A DNA stretch of 43,818 nt from Streptomyces niger. GTDB taxonomy: Bacteria > Actinomycetota > Actinomycetes > Streptomycetales > Streptomycetaceae. The stretch covers positions 1-43,818 of the forward strand of contig NZ_JOFQ01000036.1 of assembly GCF_000718305.1 (NCBI RefSeq). Reading direction: 5' to 3'. A program made the translations under genes and the position numbers. The notes under the pieces were generated by a model. The model made no database searches, was not told where the DNA came from, and saw only the letters and a list, made by a program, of their open reading frames with translations. Of the stretch, positions 7,327 through 14,054 are shown in pieces (position 1 is the stretch's first letter; each line of letters opens with the position of its first letter).

Positions 7327-8292
7327 CTAGGAGGCGATGCGTACGACGTACTTGCCGCGCACACCGCCTGCCTCCAGTGCGCGATGGGCGTCGGCGATGT
7401 CCGCCAGCGGGAAGACGGTGTCCACGATCGGTCGGAGCGTGCCCTGCTCGACGTATGACGTCAGTTCGTTGAAGAGCTCGGTCTTCGGATTGCCACTGAA
7501 GAAGCGCACCCGGCTGCGGCCGTGGACGGCGCTGGCGAGGATGTAGCCGAGGGAGGCGGCAATCCTGTCGATGTCGAAGGCGATGGCCACCATGCGTCCG
7601 CCCGGAGCGAGCAGCCTGCGGTAGTCGGGGAGGTCCTTGCCGACAGTGTCCAGGACCACGTCGTAGCGGCCCAGGTCGGCGGGCGTGGTGGCGCGGTAGT
7701 CCAGTGCCTCGTCGGCGCCCAGTTCGCGGACCAGGGCCAGGGATTCCGCGCGGGCGAGACCCATGACCTCTGCTCCCATCGCCTTACCCAACTGGACTGC
7801 CACATTGCCCACTCCCCCGGCCGCCCCGCGCACCAGGAGACGCTCGCCGGGGCGCAGCCGCGCCTTGTCCCGCAGGGCGGTGATAACCGTGGTGCCCACG
7901 GGCATCGCCACGGCTTCGACGGGGTCGAGTCCCTTGGGGCTCCGGGACATCTGCTCCGGTCGGACGGCGACGTACTCCGCTGCGCTGCCGAAGCCGGAGG
8001 AACGCGGCAGGATGCCCCAGACCCGATCCCCCACGGCGAGCCCAGCAACGGGGGAGGCGAGCTGGGCTACCTCGCCGGCGAAGTCCAGGCCTGTGCGCAG
8101 CGGGAACTTCCTGCCGGTGACGGCCTTGAACCGGCCGGCGCGAGCGTGCAGCTCACCGCCGTTGATACTCATCGCACCGACCTTCACCAGCACCTCGCCG
8201 GGTCCGGGTACGGGCTTGGGCACCTCGCCCACGTACAGCACCTCGGGGCCGCCGAAACGGTCGTACAGTGCGGCTCGCATCATCTCGGTCAT
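7327..8292 (-). CDS. Zinc-less MDR-family NADPH oxidoreductase (quinone reductase type)
   Basis: 321 residues. The N-terminal GroES-like fold is seen in LYDRFGGPEVLYVGEVP, GPGEVLVKV, TGLDFAGEVAQL and GDRVWGIL. The Rossmann domain starts at RLLVRGAAGGVGNVAVQLGK (residues about 145-165) and is followed by YDVVLDTVG. The end, FPLADIADAHRALEAGGVRGKYV, is the usual MDR C-terminus. The zinc-binding Cys/His cluster of alcohol dehydrogenases is absent, as in zeta-crystallin-type quinone or enone reductases. The gene is divergent from the TetR gene at 8453, with a 22-bp palindrome between them, so it is probably an inducible detoxification enzyme. Confidence 0.9.
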   Translation of the reverse strand: MTEMMRAALYDRFGGPEVLYVGEVPKPVPGPGEVLVKVGAMSINGGELHARAGRFKAVTGRKFPLRTGLDFAGEVAQLASPVAGLAVGDRVWGILPRSSGFGSAAEYVAVRPEQMSRSPKGLDPVEAVAMPVGTTVITALRDKARLRPGERLLVRGAAGGVGNVAVQLGKAMGAEVMGLARAESLALVRELGADEALDYRATTPADLGRYDVVLDTVGKDLPDYRRLLAPGGRMVAIAFDIDRIAASLGYILASAVHGRSRVRFFSGNPKTELFNELTSYVEQGTLRPIVDTVFPLADIADAHRALEAGGVRGKYVVRIAS

Positions 8293-8319
8293 GCGGTACT
8301 CACCTCGCCATTCATCGCG

Positions 8320-8367
8320 CCGTCCACGGGGCCGTCCACGGCGCCGTCCACGGGGCCGTCCATCGCA
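8320..8367. repeat. 12-bp tandem repeat (CCGTCCACGGSG)
   Basis: Three copies plus a partial fourth (8320-8331, 8332-8343, 8344-8355, 8356-8367) in the divergent promoter region, between the oxidoreductase start and the TetR operator. Confidence 0.85.
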
Positions 8368-8421
8368 TCGTCTTCGCCTCTACGGGCCTCTACGCGCCTT
8401 TACGATCGACCGTACGGTGGT

Positions 8422-8443
8422 AAGTGGACGCCATCGTCCACTT
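8422..8443. promoter_or_regulatory. TetR operator palindrome
   Basis: Perfect inverted repeat AAGTGGACG-CCAT-CGTCCACTT with 9-bp arms. It lies 6 bp before the ribosome-binding sequence of the TetR gene and upstream of the divergent oxidoreductase. Confidence 0.75.
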
Positions 8444-8452
8444 GAGCCGGAG

Positions 8453-9124
8453 GTGAGAGAGATCGACGCGAAACCCTCTCGGTTGCGCGCGGACGCGGAG
8501 CGCAACCGGCAGCGGATCATCGAGGCCGCCCGCGAGGCCTTCACCTGGCACGGGGTCGAGGTACCCATGGCGACCATCGCGCGCAAGGCCGGGGTGGGCG
8601 TCGCCACGCTCTACCGCCGCTTCCCCACCCGTGACGAGCTGATCAGGGAGATCTTCGCCGACCAGCTCCAGGCGTGTTCGGCGGCCCTGGACGAGGCGCT
8701 GGACGACCCCGACCCCTGGCGCGGCTTCTGCCACGTGATCGAGAAGGTGTGCGCTCTGCAAGCGGCCGAGCGCGGCTTCACGGAGGCGTTCCTCAACGCC
8801 TTTCCGGACGCGGCAGCGGACCATTCCCGGCGTCGGCTGGAGGGCGAGCGTGGATTCGCTGCCCTGGTCCGCAGGGCACAACGCGCGGGGGCGTTGCGCA
8901 CGGACTTCCATCCCTCGGATCTGACGGTGGTACTGCTCGCCAACAACGCGCTCAGCGCCACACCCGATCCCGCGGCGGCCTCACGGCGCCTGGTCAGCTA
9001 TCTGCTCGACTCCTTTCGCGCCGATGCCGCGCACACACCTCTGCCGCCACCGACCGGCCTCGGCCTCGGCCATCTGCTGCCTGCCGGACACCGCGCCCGG
9101 CCGACGCAGGGCAGCATCGAGTGA
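8453..9124 (+). CDS. TetR-family regulator, start codon ambiguous
   Basis: About 220 residues. The HTH (residues about 20-65) reads RQRIIEAAREAFTWHGVEV then ARKAGVGVATLYRRFPTRDELIREIF. The C-terminal regulatory domain follows and ends in a Pro/Gly-rich tail. The start is odd. A perfect GGAGGTGA ribosome site (8449-8456) is followed after 5 nt by ATC at 8462, exactly where an ATG would be expected, giving IDAKPSRLRADAERNRQR. The only conventional in-frame candidates are a GTG at 8453, which lies inside the ribosome site, a TTG at 8483 and a GTG at 8417 upstream of the operator. I give the GTG, but the ATC may be the true or mutated start. It probably regulates the divergent oxidoreductase. Confidence 0.85.
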   Translation: MREIDAKPSRLRADAERNRQRIIEAAREAFTWHGVEVPMATIARKAGVGVATLYRRFPTRDELIREIFADQLQACSAALDEALDDPDPWRGFCHVIEKVCALQAAERGFTEAFLNAFPDAAADHSRRRLEGERGFAALVRRAQRAGALRTDFHPSDLTVVLLANNALSATPDPAAASRRLVSYLLDSFRADAAHTPLPPPTGLGLGHLLPAGHRARPTQGSIE

Positions 9125-9136
9125 CGCCGCATCGGT

Positions 9137-9170
9137 GTCATGCAACATGACCGGTCATGCAACATGACCG
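9137..9170. promoter_or_regulatory. Tandem palindromic sites, GTCATGCAACATGACCG x2
   Basis: Two perfect 17-bp direct repeats (9137-9153, 9154-9170). Each contains the palindrome GTCATG-CAA-CATGAC. They lie 12 bp after the TetR stop and upstream of nothing closer than the Lrp gene at 9449. The size and symmetry suit a dimeric MarR/PadR/TetR-type protein, but the partner is unknown. They could also act as RNA hairpins ending the tetR transcript. Confidence 0.55.
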
Positions 9171-9367
9171 GCTTGCCGACGCCCCGCCCACTCCGCCCCG
9201 CCTCACTTCACTCCACTCAGCTCCGCCCCGCCCCACCCCGCCCCGCTCCGCCTCACTCCACCCCGGCCATCTCATTCTCGAACCGGTGATGCCGGATTCC
9301 CGCACGGCGTCACCACTCGATCCTCCGTCGCCGACTTGGGCGTATCCCTCACTCAGCACCCGAAGAC
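9171..9367. other. Low-complexity C-rich intergenic region
   Basis: The 324 bp between 9125 and 9448 carry no gene that I can support. From 9181 to about 9265 the sequence is a degenerate run of CCGCCCCG/CACTCC-like pentamers and hexamers on the plus strand. From 9270 to 9367 it is ordinary non-coding sequence leading into the Lrp promoter. Confidence 0.6.
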
Positions 9368-9411
9368 GCTGGATTTCGCGCTTCGAAGTTCACGCGATGA
9401 GGAATTCCAGC
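9368..9411. promoter_or_regulatory. Inverted repeat next to the lrp promoter
   Basis: GCTGGATTTC (9368-9377) and GAATTCCAGC (9402-9411) are inverted copies with one mismatch. The right arm ends 1 bp before the -35 box at 9413. This is a likely autoregulatory Lrp site, or the site of another regulator. Confidence 0.4.
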
Positions 9412-9412
9412 A

Positions 9413-9441
9413 TTGACGGTCGTCTGTCCGCTGCCTACCGT
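9413..9441 (+). promoter_or_regulatory. Promoter of a leaderless lrp-type gene
   Basis: TTGACG (9413-9418), a 17-bp spacer and TACCGT (9436-9441) form a good actinomycete housekeeping promoter. The ATG at 9449 is 7 nt after the -10 box, just where transcription should start, and no ribosome site precedes it. The gene is therefore probably leaderless. Confidence 0.7.
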
Positions 9442-9448
9442 CTCGGCC

Positions 9449-10453
9449 ATGATTCCGCGAGCGAGCGCCGACATGATCGATGAGCTGGATCGCCGCATCA
9501 TTGCGGCGCTGCAGCTCAGTGGGCGTGCGCCGTGGAGCAAGATCGCCCGTTGGGCGGGGACGAGCGAGTCGACGGCGCAACGCCGGTTCAACTCGTTGCG
9601 CGAGCGGCGACTGGTGCATGTGGTCGGCGCCGTGGAGCTGGACCGGACGGGTTCGGCGTCCTCGATGCTGGTGCGGGCCCAGGCCCGGCCCGGGAAAGGC
9701 CTCCAGCTGGCGGAGCTGCTGGCCGAACGCCCGGAAGTACGTTTCCTGGCGCTCGTCACGGGCGCCGCCGATCTGATCGTCGACTTCGTGGCGCGGGACA
9801 ACGAGGAACTGCTGCGTCTGCTGCACGCCGAGCTGCCGGGCGCGGACCTGATCACCGGCACGGAGCATGTCGCGGTGATCCGCACCTTCACCTCGGCGGC
9901 GCTGTGGGACACCGGCCTGCTGCCACCCGAGGCGGTGGCCGACCTGCGTCCCGCACGCTCCCTTCCGTATGAGCGGACCGGCTGGGACCAAGCACCAAAG
10001 CCGCTGTCCCCGCTGGAGAACGCCGTCGTCACGGAACTGGCCAAGGACGGGCGGCTGCCCGTCAGCGCCCTGGCCCGGACTCTCGACCGCAACGAGTCCA
10101 GCGTCGCGCGGGCACTGGACCGGTTGGTCGAGCGAGGCAGTCTGCACTTCCGCACCCTGGTGGAACCCGCACTGCTGGGGTACGAGGCCGAGTTCATGCT
10201 CTGGCTGTCCATCGAGCCGGGGCGGTTGGAGGCGGCGGGGCGGCAGCTCGCGGAGCACCCCGGCACCAAGTTCCTGGCCGCCGCCACGGGCCGGTTCAAC
10301 CTGGTCGGGCACATGGTGCTACCGCGCCGCACCGACCTGTTCCGTTACACCGATGAGGTGATCGGGGCGCTCCCCGGTCTCGACGCCTCCGACATCACCC
10401 TTCACCTCGTCACCCTCAAGGGCGCGTGGACCCGTATGGACCAGTTCACCTGA
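9449..10453 (+). CDS. Lrp/AsnC-family regulator with two AsnC units
   Basis: 334 residues from the ATG at 9449. An in-frame TTG further upstream is the -35 box and not a start. The protein contains two tandem Lrp/AsnC units. The first HTH (MIDELDRRIIAALQLSGRAPWSKIARWAG, about residues 9-50) is followed by a RAM-type domain (VRAQARPGKGLQLAELLAER and VTGAADLIVDFVA). The second HTH (LSPLENAVVTELAKDGRLPVSALARTL) is followed by a second RAM domain (LSIEPGRLEAAGRQLAEHPG, AATGRFNLVGHMVL). Double Lrp proteins are known in Streptomyces and usually control adjacent catabolic genes. It lies 154 bp upstream of the hydrolase-transporter operon, its likely target. Confidence 0.93.
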   Translation: MIPRASADMIDELDRRIIAALQLSGRAPWSKIARWAGTSESTAQRRFNSLRERRLVHVVGAVELDRTGSASSMLVRAQARPGKGLQLAELLAERPEVRFLALVTGAADLIVDFVARDNEELLRLLHAELPGADLITGTEHVAVIRTFTSAALWDTGLLPPEAVADLRPARSLPYERTGWDQAPKPLSPLENAVVTELAKDGRLPVSALARTLDRNESSVARALDRLVERGSLHFRTLVEPALLGYEAEFMLWLSIEPGRLEAAGRQLAEHPGTKFLAAATGRFNLVGHMVLPRRTDLFRYTDEVIGALPGLDASDITLHLVTLKGAWTRMDQFT

Positions 10454-10600
10454 GCCTGCCCCTCCGCTCCGTCACGCTCACGTCCCTTCACTCTCTCCAC
10501 CGCCTCTACGTCTTTCCCCGGCCATTCCCTTCCCCCTGCCGATCCCTCCCGCCCCGCCATTTCCTTCCCCTCGCCCTCCCTCACTCGCCCCCAACCGGAG
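10454..10600 (+). other. Polypyrimidine leader of the catabolic operon
   Basis: About 150 bp, almost all C and T on the plus strand, between lrp and the deacetylase-family gene. It would give a pyrimidine-rich, poorly structured 5' leader ending in the ribosome site GGAGAGG before the ATG at 10608. I see no clear promoter or palindrome. Confidence 0.5.
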
Positions 10601-10607
10601 AGGCACC

Positions 10608-11669
10608 ATGTCGAATCCTGCTTCCCGTTCCAGTGCAACTGCTTCCCGTTCCAGTGCTGCTCCGCATTCCAGTACCGCTTCCCCTGCCAGTGCTGCTTCC
10701 CATGCGTCCGTTTCCGACCCCGCGCAGGTCCCCTCCTGGCAGTGGCCGGAATCGGTGTGGCGCGGGCACGTCGAGGCGGTGCGCGCCGGGCGCCCGCTCG
10801 CCCCGGCGCGCTGGCCCGGCGAGTCGCGGGTGGCCGTGGCGTTGTCCTTCGACTCCGACCACGAGACGATCCCGCTGCGTGACGGGGAGACCAGTCCCGG
10901 GCGACTCGCGCAGGGTGAGTACGGCGCCCGGGTCGGTGCCGTACGCATTCTGGAGCTGCTGGAACGCCGAGGCGTGCCCGCGACGTTCTTCATGCCCGCC
11001 GTCTCCGCGCTGTTGCACCCCGAGGAGGTGCGCCAGTACGCCGAAGAGGGCCACGAAGTCGCCGTGCACGGCTGGATCCACGAGCGCAACACACTGCTGG
11101 CGGCCGAGGACGAACGCATCCTGATCAGCCGCGCACTGGACACCCTCACCGAACTGACCGGCACCCGACCCACAGGCATCCGCACACCGTCCTGGGACTT
11201 CTCCGACTCCACACTGCAGACGATCCTCGACCTGGGATTCGCCTACGACTCCTCCCTGATGGCCGACGACGAGCCGTACGAGGTGGTGGCCGAGGGGCGC
11301 GCCACAGGCCTGGTCGAGATCCCGGTGGACTGGATCCGTGATGACGCGCCGTACTTCACCATGGACCGTTACACGGGGGTGCGCCCCTACACGCGGCCCC
11401 GCGATGTGCTGGAGATCTGGAAGGACGAGTTCGACGCGGCCTACCGGGAGGGTGGCGTCTTTCAGCTGACCTTGCACCCGCACGTCATCGGTCACCGTTC
11501 GCGCCTGGTGATCCTGCGCGAACTGCTGGATCACATCGGTGCCCACGCCGGCGTCTGGTACGCCACCCATGCCCAGCTCGCCGATGTGGCCCGCGCCCAG
11601 CTCGGCGACGCGGCCGGCACGCAGCTCCCCTCCCGTCCCGACTCGCCCTCCCCGGAGCGTGCCCGATGA
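10608..11669 (+). CDS. Polysaccharide-deacetylase-family hydrolase (PuuE/HpPgdA-like)
   Basis: 353 residues, with GGAGAGG 7 nt before the ATG. After a low-complexity Ser/Ala N-terminus of about 30 residues, which is not a convincing signal peptide, the NodB-type carbohydrate esterase 4 core begins. It contains SFDSDHETIP (motif 1 Asp), HEVAVHGWIHERN (HxxxH metal ligands), GIRTPSWDFSD (motif 3) and FQLTLHPHVIGHRSRL (motif 5). This version, cytoplasmic and with SFDSDHE and LHPHVxGHR, resembles allantoinase PuuE and the HpPgdA group, which cleave C-N bonds in small or cyclic amides, more than secreted chitin deacetylases. It is the first gene of an operon and overlaps the MFS gene start (ATGA, 11666). 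Confidence 0.88.
   Translation: MSNPASRSSATASRSSAAPHSSTASPASAASHASVSDPAQVPSWQWPESVWRGHVEAVRAGRPLAPARWPGESRVAVALSFDSDHETIPLRDGETSPGRLAQGEYGARVGAVRILELLERRGVPATFFMPAVSALLHPEEVRQYAEEGHEVAVHGWIHERNTLLAAEDERILISRALDTLTELTGTRPTGIRTPSWDFSDSTLQTILDLGFAYDSSLMADDEPYEVVAEGRATGLVEIPVDWIRDDAPYFTMDRYTGVRPYTRPRDVLEIWKDEFDAAYREGGVFQLTLHPHVIGHRSRLVILRELLDHIGAHAGVWYATHAQLADVARAQLGDAAGTQLPSRPDSPSPERAR
10620..10697 (+). repeat. In-frame 21-bp repeats at the start of the deacetylase-family gene
   Basis: Units at 10620-10640, 10641-10661 and 10677-10697, with a 15-bp shortened unit between, encode the Ser/Ala-rich N-terminus (ASRSSAT-like heptapeptides). The consensus starts GCTTCCCGTTCCAGTGC. Confidence 0.85.
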
Positions 11670-12988
11670 GACCCACACCCGCCGCGGCGGCGGCGATATC
11701 CGCCGGTGCCACCGCACCGCGCCAGAAGCTGACCCGCGCCCAGCGCAAGGCCATCCTCGCCGGAACCATCGGCAATACCGTCGAGTGGGTCGACTGGGCG
11801 CTGTACTCGATCTTCGCGAAAATCATCTCCGAGGTGTTCTTCGCGAAATCCGAGGGGGCCGTCGCGCTGCTGGCCACCCTCGCGGTCTTCGCCGTCGGCT
11901 TCGTGATGCGTCCGGTGGGTGCCGCCTTCCTTGGCGCGTACGCCGACCGGCACGGCCGCAAGAAAGGCATGACCCTCACCATCGCGCTGATGGCCGGGGC
12001 ATCCTTCATCATCGCGCTCACCCCCGGCTACGAGACCGTGGGCATCATCGCGCCTGTCGTCCTGCTGTTGGCGCGGCTGGTGCAGGGCTTCTCCGCGGGC
12101 GGTGAGTTCGGCTCGTCCTCGGCGTTCCTGGTCGAGTCCGCGGCGCGCGGGAGGCGGGCCTTCGCCGGATCCTGGCAGCAGGTGTCGGTCGCCGGCGGGG
12201 TGCTGATCGCCTCGCTGCTGGGCACCCTCGTCACCTCCTTCCTCAGCGACGAGGCACTGCACTCGTGGGGCTGGCGGGTCGCGTTCATCGCCGGCGGGCT
12301 GCTCGGACTGCTGGGCCTGTGGCTGCGGGTGTCGGTGGAGGACACCGCCTCCTTCACCCGGGCGCGGGAGGCAGGACAGGCCAGGGTCAACCCGCTCAAG
12401 GCCATGTTCGTCGAGCATCCCGCTGCCGCGCTGCGGGTCGCGGGCATCACCATCGCCGGCACGCTCACGTACTACATCTGGGTCAACTACCTGCCCACGT
12501 ACGCCAATCTGGCCACCGGCATCCCACTCAGCAAGGCCCTGCTGTCACAGACCCTGTGCCTCGTCGTCTTCGTGGTGTTGCTGCCCTTCGCCGGGCTGCT
12601 CTCCGACCGCTTCGGGCGCAAGCTGACCATGTCGGTCTTCGCCGCCGGGTTCGTGGTGCTGGCCTGGCCGTTGCTGCATCTGATGAGCGGCAGTTTCCTC
12701 AGCCTCTTCCTGGTGCAGCTCGCGGGCATGCTGCTGATCCTCGGCTACTCCGCGAACTGCGCGGTCATCATGGCCGAGCAGTTTCCGCCCGAGGTCCGCG
12801 CCACCGGCATCGCCCTGCCCTACGCACTGGCGGTCGCCGTGTTCGGTGGTACCGCGCCGTACGTCACCACCTGGCTCAACGAGGCCGGGCACCGCGACTG
12901 GCTGTGGCTGTACGTCGCCGCCGCCTCGCTGGTCTCCCTCGTCGTGTATCTGACGATGCCGGAGACCAAGGACAAGGAGTTCGACTGA
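11666..12988 (+). CDS. MFS transporter, metabolite:H+ symporter (MHS) type
   Basis: 440 residues and about 12 membrane helices. The MHS signatures are visible: ILAGTIGNTVEWVDWALY in helix 1, RPVGAAFLGAYADRHGRKKGM (loop 2-3), RLVQGFSAGGEFGSS, and the C-terminal MPETKDKEF. Relatives import small carboxylates, betaine, shikimate or aromatic acids by proton symport. The start ATG overlaps the preceding stop, and its own stop overlaps the SDR start by one base (12988), so it is translationally coupled inside the operon. It is probably the importer for the compound degraded by the neighbouring enzymes. The substrate is unknown. Confidence 0.93.
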   Translation: MRPTPAAAAAISAGATAPRQKLTRAQRKAILAGTIGNTVEWVDWALYSIFAKIISEVFFAKSEGAVALLATLAVFAVGFVMRPVGAAFLGAYADRHGRKKGMTLTIALMAGASFIIALTPGYETVGIIAPVVLLLARLVQGFSAGGEFGSSSAFLVESAARGRRAFAGSWQQVSVAGGVLIASLLGTLVTSFLSDEALHSWGWRVAFIAGGLLGLLGLWLRVSVEDTASFTRAREAGQARVNPLKAMFVEHPAAALRVAGITIAGTLTYYIWVNYLPTYANLATGIPLSKALLSQTLCLVVFVVLLPFAGLLSDRFGRKLTMSVFAAGFVVLAWPLLHLMSGSFLSLFLVQLAGMLLILGYSANCAVIMAEQFPPEVRATGIALPYALAVAVFGGTAPYVTTWLNEAGHRDWLWLYVAAASLVSLVVYLTMPETKDKEFD

Positions 12989-13860
12989 TGGCAGCGTTCA
13001 CCACACCGCCGAGAGCACCGATGGGTGCACGTCTGAGTGGCTCGCACGTGTTGGTCACCGGCGCTGCCCGCGGCATCGGCAGGGCCATCGCCGAGGAGTA
13101 CGCCCGCGGCCGGAGCGAGCGGGACCGTCCGCGTCCCGACGAGGGCACGCCGACTCCGGCACTGACGCTGGTGGACCGGGATGCCGAACCACTGGCACGC
13201 ACGGCCGACGAACTGCGGGAACGGTACGGCGTACGCGTGACGGCTCAGGTCCTGGACTTGAGCGAAACCGTCGCCCCGGCCGCGGCTGTGACCGCCGCCT
13301 GGGAAACCGATGGTCCACTCGACGTGCTGGTCAACGCCGCCGGTGTCTATCCCTCGATCGACATGCTGGACGTGACCGCCGCCGGCTGGGACCGTCTCTT
13401 CGCGCTCAACACCCGCGCTCCGGTACTGGCCACCGCCGAGCTCGGCCGCCGCGCCATCGAAGCCGGCCGCGCCGCCTCCGTTGTGAACATCTCCTCCGGC
13501 GCGGCACTGCGCTCCCGCCCCGGCGGCGGACCGTACGCGGCGACCAAGGCGGCGCTGGAGATGGCGACCCGGGCCGCCGCGCTCGAACTCGGCCCCTACG
13601 GCATCCGCGTGAACGCCGTCAGCCCCGGCTTCGTGCCGGTCGACAGCGACGTCAATCCGGTCGCATCCGAGTACGCGGAGATCGTCTCCCGGAACCCGCT
13701 GGGCCGCCCGGGCAGCCCCGCCGACATCGCCCGCGCGGTCCGCTGGATCGCCGGCCCCGAGGCTGAGTGGATCACCGGCGAGGTGCTGCGCGTCGACGGC
13801 GGCTCCAATGCCGGCGCCGCCCACCTGCCCCGCCTGGGCCCCGCCCCCTCCTGGTCCTGA
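12988..13860 (+). CDS. Short-chain dehydrogenase/reductase (SDR)
   Basis: 290 residues. Classical SDR features are present: VTGAARGIGRAIAEEYARG (TGxxxGxG cofactor site), LVNAAGVYP (NAG), NISSG (catalytic Ser), YAATKAALE (YxxxK) and a C-terminal WITGEVLRVDGGSN. A charged 15-20-residue loop after the first helix (GRSERDRPRPDEGTPTP) is unusual and lies between beta1-alphaB and beta2. The start ATG overlaps the MFS stop by one base. It probably oxidises or reduces a hydroxyl or carbonyl in the pathway encoded by this operon. The stop codon lies at the beginning of an intergenic repeat array. Confidence 0.92.
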   Translation: MAAFTTPPRAPMGARLSGSHVLVTGAARGIGRAIAEEYARGRSERDRPRPDEGTPTPALTLVDRDAEPLARTADELRERYGVRVTAQVLDLSETVAPAAAVTAAWETDGPLDVLVNAAGVYPSIDMLDVTAAGWDRLFALNTRAPVLATAELGRRAIEAGRAASVVNISSGAALRSRPGGGPYAATKAALEMATRAAALELGPYGIRVNAVSPGFVPVDSDVNPVASEYAEIVSRNPLGRPGSPADIARAVRWIAGPEAEWITGEVLRVDGGSNAGAAHLPRLGPAPSWS

Positions 13861-13976
13861 GCTCATCTCATCCTGGGCTCGCCTGGTCCTGAACTCACCT
13901 CATTGAGCTCACCTGGTCCTGAACTCACCTCATTCTGAGCTCACCTGGTCCTGAGCTCATCTGGTCCTGAGCTCAC
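13852..13976 (+). repeat. TGGTCCTGARCTCA repeat array spanning the SDR stop
   Basis: Five copies of TGGTCCTGARCTCA, mostly separated by CCTCATT-GAGCTCACC-like sequence, run from the last codons of the SDR gene through the intergenic region. The TGA in the first copy is the SDR stop codon itself. Confidence 0.85.
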
Positions 13977-14054
13977 CCCTTCCTGACCGGGCCCTGCTCC
14001 TGCCTCTCCAGCCGGCCCTTCCCTTGTTCGACTCTTCGACCGTAAGGACGTCTC

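Noticed and set aside
9413..9448. TTG start for the Lrp gene
   Set aside because: The TTG is the first base triplet of a good -35 box, and the -10 box lies within the supposed coding part. No ribosome site precedes it.
11485..12418. Overlapping minus-strand ORFs of 178 and 295 residues opposite the MFS gene
   Set aside because: Antisense translations of membrane helices. No ribosome sites and no family features.
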